DNA of 14,109 nt from GCA-2737595 sp037138535 (lineage in GTDB: Bacteria > Actinomycetota > Actinomycetes > Nanopelagicales > Nanopelagicaceae), in assembly GCA_037138535.1 (NCBI GenBank), contig JBAXIG010000043.1:1-14109 (forward strand), written 5' to 3'. A model generated the notes under the pieces. The model ran no database searches. It was not told the origin of the DNA and was given only the letters and a program-made list of their open reading frames with translations. Position 1 is the stretch's first letter. Each line of letters begins with the position of its first letter. A program made the position numbers and the translations under genes. Of the stretch, positions 12,730 through 14,109 are shown piece by piece.

Positions 12730-14109
12730 GGTTTACAGCGCCACGGCCGTTATTGATAACGGCACACATGGCACACGCACTATCAAGTTTGAAACCGGTC
12801 GCTTAGCACGTCAAGCAGCCGGAAGCACCGCAGTTTATTTCGATGAAGACACCATGCTCTTCTCGGCAACCACTGCATCGAAGTCGCCAAAGGATCACTT
12901 TGACTTCTTCCCACTCACTGTCGATGTCGAAGAGCGCATGTACTCAGTCGGTCGCATTCCAGGATCGTTCTTCCGTCGCGAAGGACGCCCCAGTGAAGGC
13001 GCCATCCTTACTTGCCGCCTCATCGATCGTCCACTGCGCCCATCTTTTGTGAAGGGACTTCGTAACGAAGTTCAGGTCGTCGTGACTGTCATGGCTCTCA
13101 ATCCTGAAGAGCTCTACGACGTCATCGCGATCAACGCAGCATCAATGTCCACTCAGCTTGCTGGCTTGCCCTTCTCCGGTCCTATCGGTGGCGTGCGTGT
13201 TGCACTCATCGAAGGACAATGGGTGGCATTCCCTTCACATCCACAACTTCAAAATGCCGTCTTCGACATGGTCGTTGCCGGGCGTATCGCAGGCGATGAC
13301 GTCGCGATCATGATGGTGGAAGCCGAAGCTACCGCTCGTACCATCGATCTGATCGCAGAGGGCGGGATTGCTCCCACTGAAGAAGTTGTGGCCCAAGGTC
13401 TTGAGGCTTCTAAGCCATTCATTAAGGCGCTTTGCGAGGCACAAATGGAAGTTGCGTCCAAGGCGGCAAAGGCCACTGGCGATTTCCCTATCTTCCTTGA
13501 GTACCAAGCAGATGTGTATGAAGCTGTTTCAGGTGCTGTCTCGACAGAGCTTGAGAAGGCAATGACCATTGCTGGCAAGCAAGTTCGCGAAACAGAAATT
13601 GATCGCATCAAGGATGGCGTTAAAGCTGCCCTTGCTACGCAGTTCGAAGGTCGCGAAGGCGAAGTTTCTGCGGCATTCAAATCGGTCACGAAGAAGTTGG
13701 TTCGCCTTCGTATTCTTCGTGACAAGGTGCGCATCGATGGTCGTGGGCTCCGCGATATTCGCGAACTCTCGGCCGAAGTTGCTGTGATCCCTCGCGTTCA
13801 CGGTTCGGCGCTCTTTGAGCGTGGAGAGACCCAGATCCTGGGTGTTACCACTCTGAACATGCTCAAGATGGAACAACAACTCGATACTCTCGATCCAGAG
13901 ACGACGAAGCGATACATGCACAATTACAACTTCCCACCATATTCAACTGGTGAGACCGGCCGCGTAGGTACTCCTAAGCGTCGCGAAATTGGTCATGGTG
14001 CTCTTGCTGAGCGCGCTCTGCTTCCAGTACTTCCATCGCGTGCTGATTTCCCTTACGCGATTCGTCAAGTATCTGAAGCCCTTGGTTCTAACGGTTCCAC
14101 TTCAATGGG
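12719..14109 (+). CDS. pnp: Polyribonucleotide nucleotidyltransferase (PNPase), 3' truncated by window end
   Basis: The first 463 codons of PNPase, which degrades RNA 3' to 5' with phosphate and takes part in mRNA turnover. Start ATG at 12719 with GGAG 7 bases upstream. The N-terminus (MEGQVYSATAVIDNGTHGTR, then FETGRLARQAAGS) matches actinobacterial PNPases. The first RNase PH-like domain contains FFPLTVDVEERMYSVGRIPG, FFRREGRPSEGAILTCRLID and RPLRPSFVKGL. The helical domain follows, and the second RNase PH-like domain starts at about residue 335 (RIDGRGLRDIRELSAEV, HGSALFERGETQILGVTTL). The window ends in GSNGSTSMG, just before the catalytic end of that domain, so the KH and S1 RNA-binding domains are out of view. 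No frameshift or stop is seen. Confidence 0.97.
   Translation, partial: MEGQVYSATAVIDNGTHGTRTIKFETGRLARQAAGSTAVYFDEDTMLFSATTASKSPKDHFDFFPLTVDVEERMYSVGRIPGSFFRREGRPSEGAILTCRLIDRPLRPSFVKGLRNEVQVVVTVMALNPEELYDVIAINAASMSTQLAGLPFSGPIGGVRVALIEGQWVAFPSHPQLQNAVFDMVVAGRIAGDDVAIMMVEAEATARTIDLIAEGGIAPTEEVVAQGLEASKPFIKALCEAQMEVASKAAKATGDFPIFLEYQADVYEAVSGAVSTELEKAMTIAGKQVRETEIDRIKDGVKAALATQFEGREGEVSAAFKSVTKKLVRLRILRDKVRIDGRGLRDIRELSAEVAVIPRVHGSALFERGETQILGVTTLNMLKMEQQLDTLDPETTKRYMHNYNFPPYSTGETGRVGTPKRREIGHGALAERALLPVLPSRADFPYAIRQVSEALGSNGSTSM

Noticed and set aside
13249..13734. 161-codon open frame on the minus strand
   Set aside because: It lies opposite conserved pnp coding sequence, with Ser/Ala-rich shadow composition.
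1..14109. tRNA, rRNA, CRISPR arrays, insertion sequences or attachment sites
   Set aside because: No cloverleaf-like sequences, regularly spaced repeats, transposase motifs or terminal inverted repeats were found on reading both strands.

Overview
The window looks like an aquatic or soil actinobacterium (Actinomycetota) of medium GC. The evidence is an actinobacterial-type PNPase N-terminus, an rpsO-pnp pair separated by a structured leader of the kind known as Actino-pnp, a mycoredoxin-like protein, probable F420-type oxidoreductases, and a surface protein ending in a two-cysteine tail that I associate from memory with Nanopelagicales-like freshwater actinobacteria. The genus cannot be fixed from this sequence alone.

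Layout. 1-756 is the 3' part of a luciferase-like (probably F420-dependent) oxidoreductase. 757-903 holds a promoter and an operator-like inverted repeat. 904-8288 is one tightly packed plus-strand unit: a branched-chain-amino-acid-type ABC importer (substrate-binding protein, LivH, a LivM-LivG fusion, LivF), then four small proteins (PPOX/FDOR split-barrel, two-module VOC protein, an unrecognised 227-aa protein, a 154-aa calycin-like protein). Most junctions from livH on overlap as TGATG, TAATG or ATGA. A strong hairpin separates the binding-protein gene from livH. Converging on this unit from the minus strand is a two-gene unit (promoter at 10227-10255) for a bicupin with a His-rich segment and a six-helix membrane protein. 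Further upstream on the minus strand are a mycoredoxin and an AMP-forming acyl-CoA ligase, also overlapping. The window ends with plus-strand rpsO, a structured intergenic RNA and the first 463 codons of pnp.

How the parts may work together. The most informative signal is a 25-bp element, G(G/A)AAC-AGC-GTTCC-N7-GGAAC, just downstream of the predicted -10 box of both the transporter unit (844-868) and the bicupin unit (10199-10223, opposite strand). The two copies agree at 17 of the 18 non-spacer positions. Two units about 9 kb apart therefore probably answer to one regulator that is not encoded in the window. My inference is an inducible uptake-and-conversion system for a small organic molecule, possibly an aromatic, terpenoid or other carboxylic compound: import by the Liv-type transporter, and processing by the luciferase-like, PPOX, VOC and cupin proteins, perhaps with CoA activation by the neighbouring ligase. 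The substrate cannot be read from the sequence.
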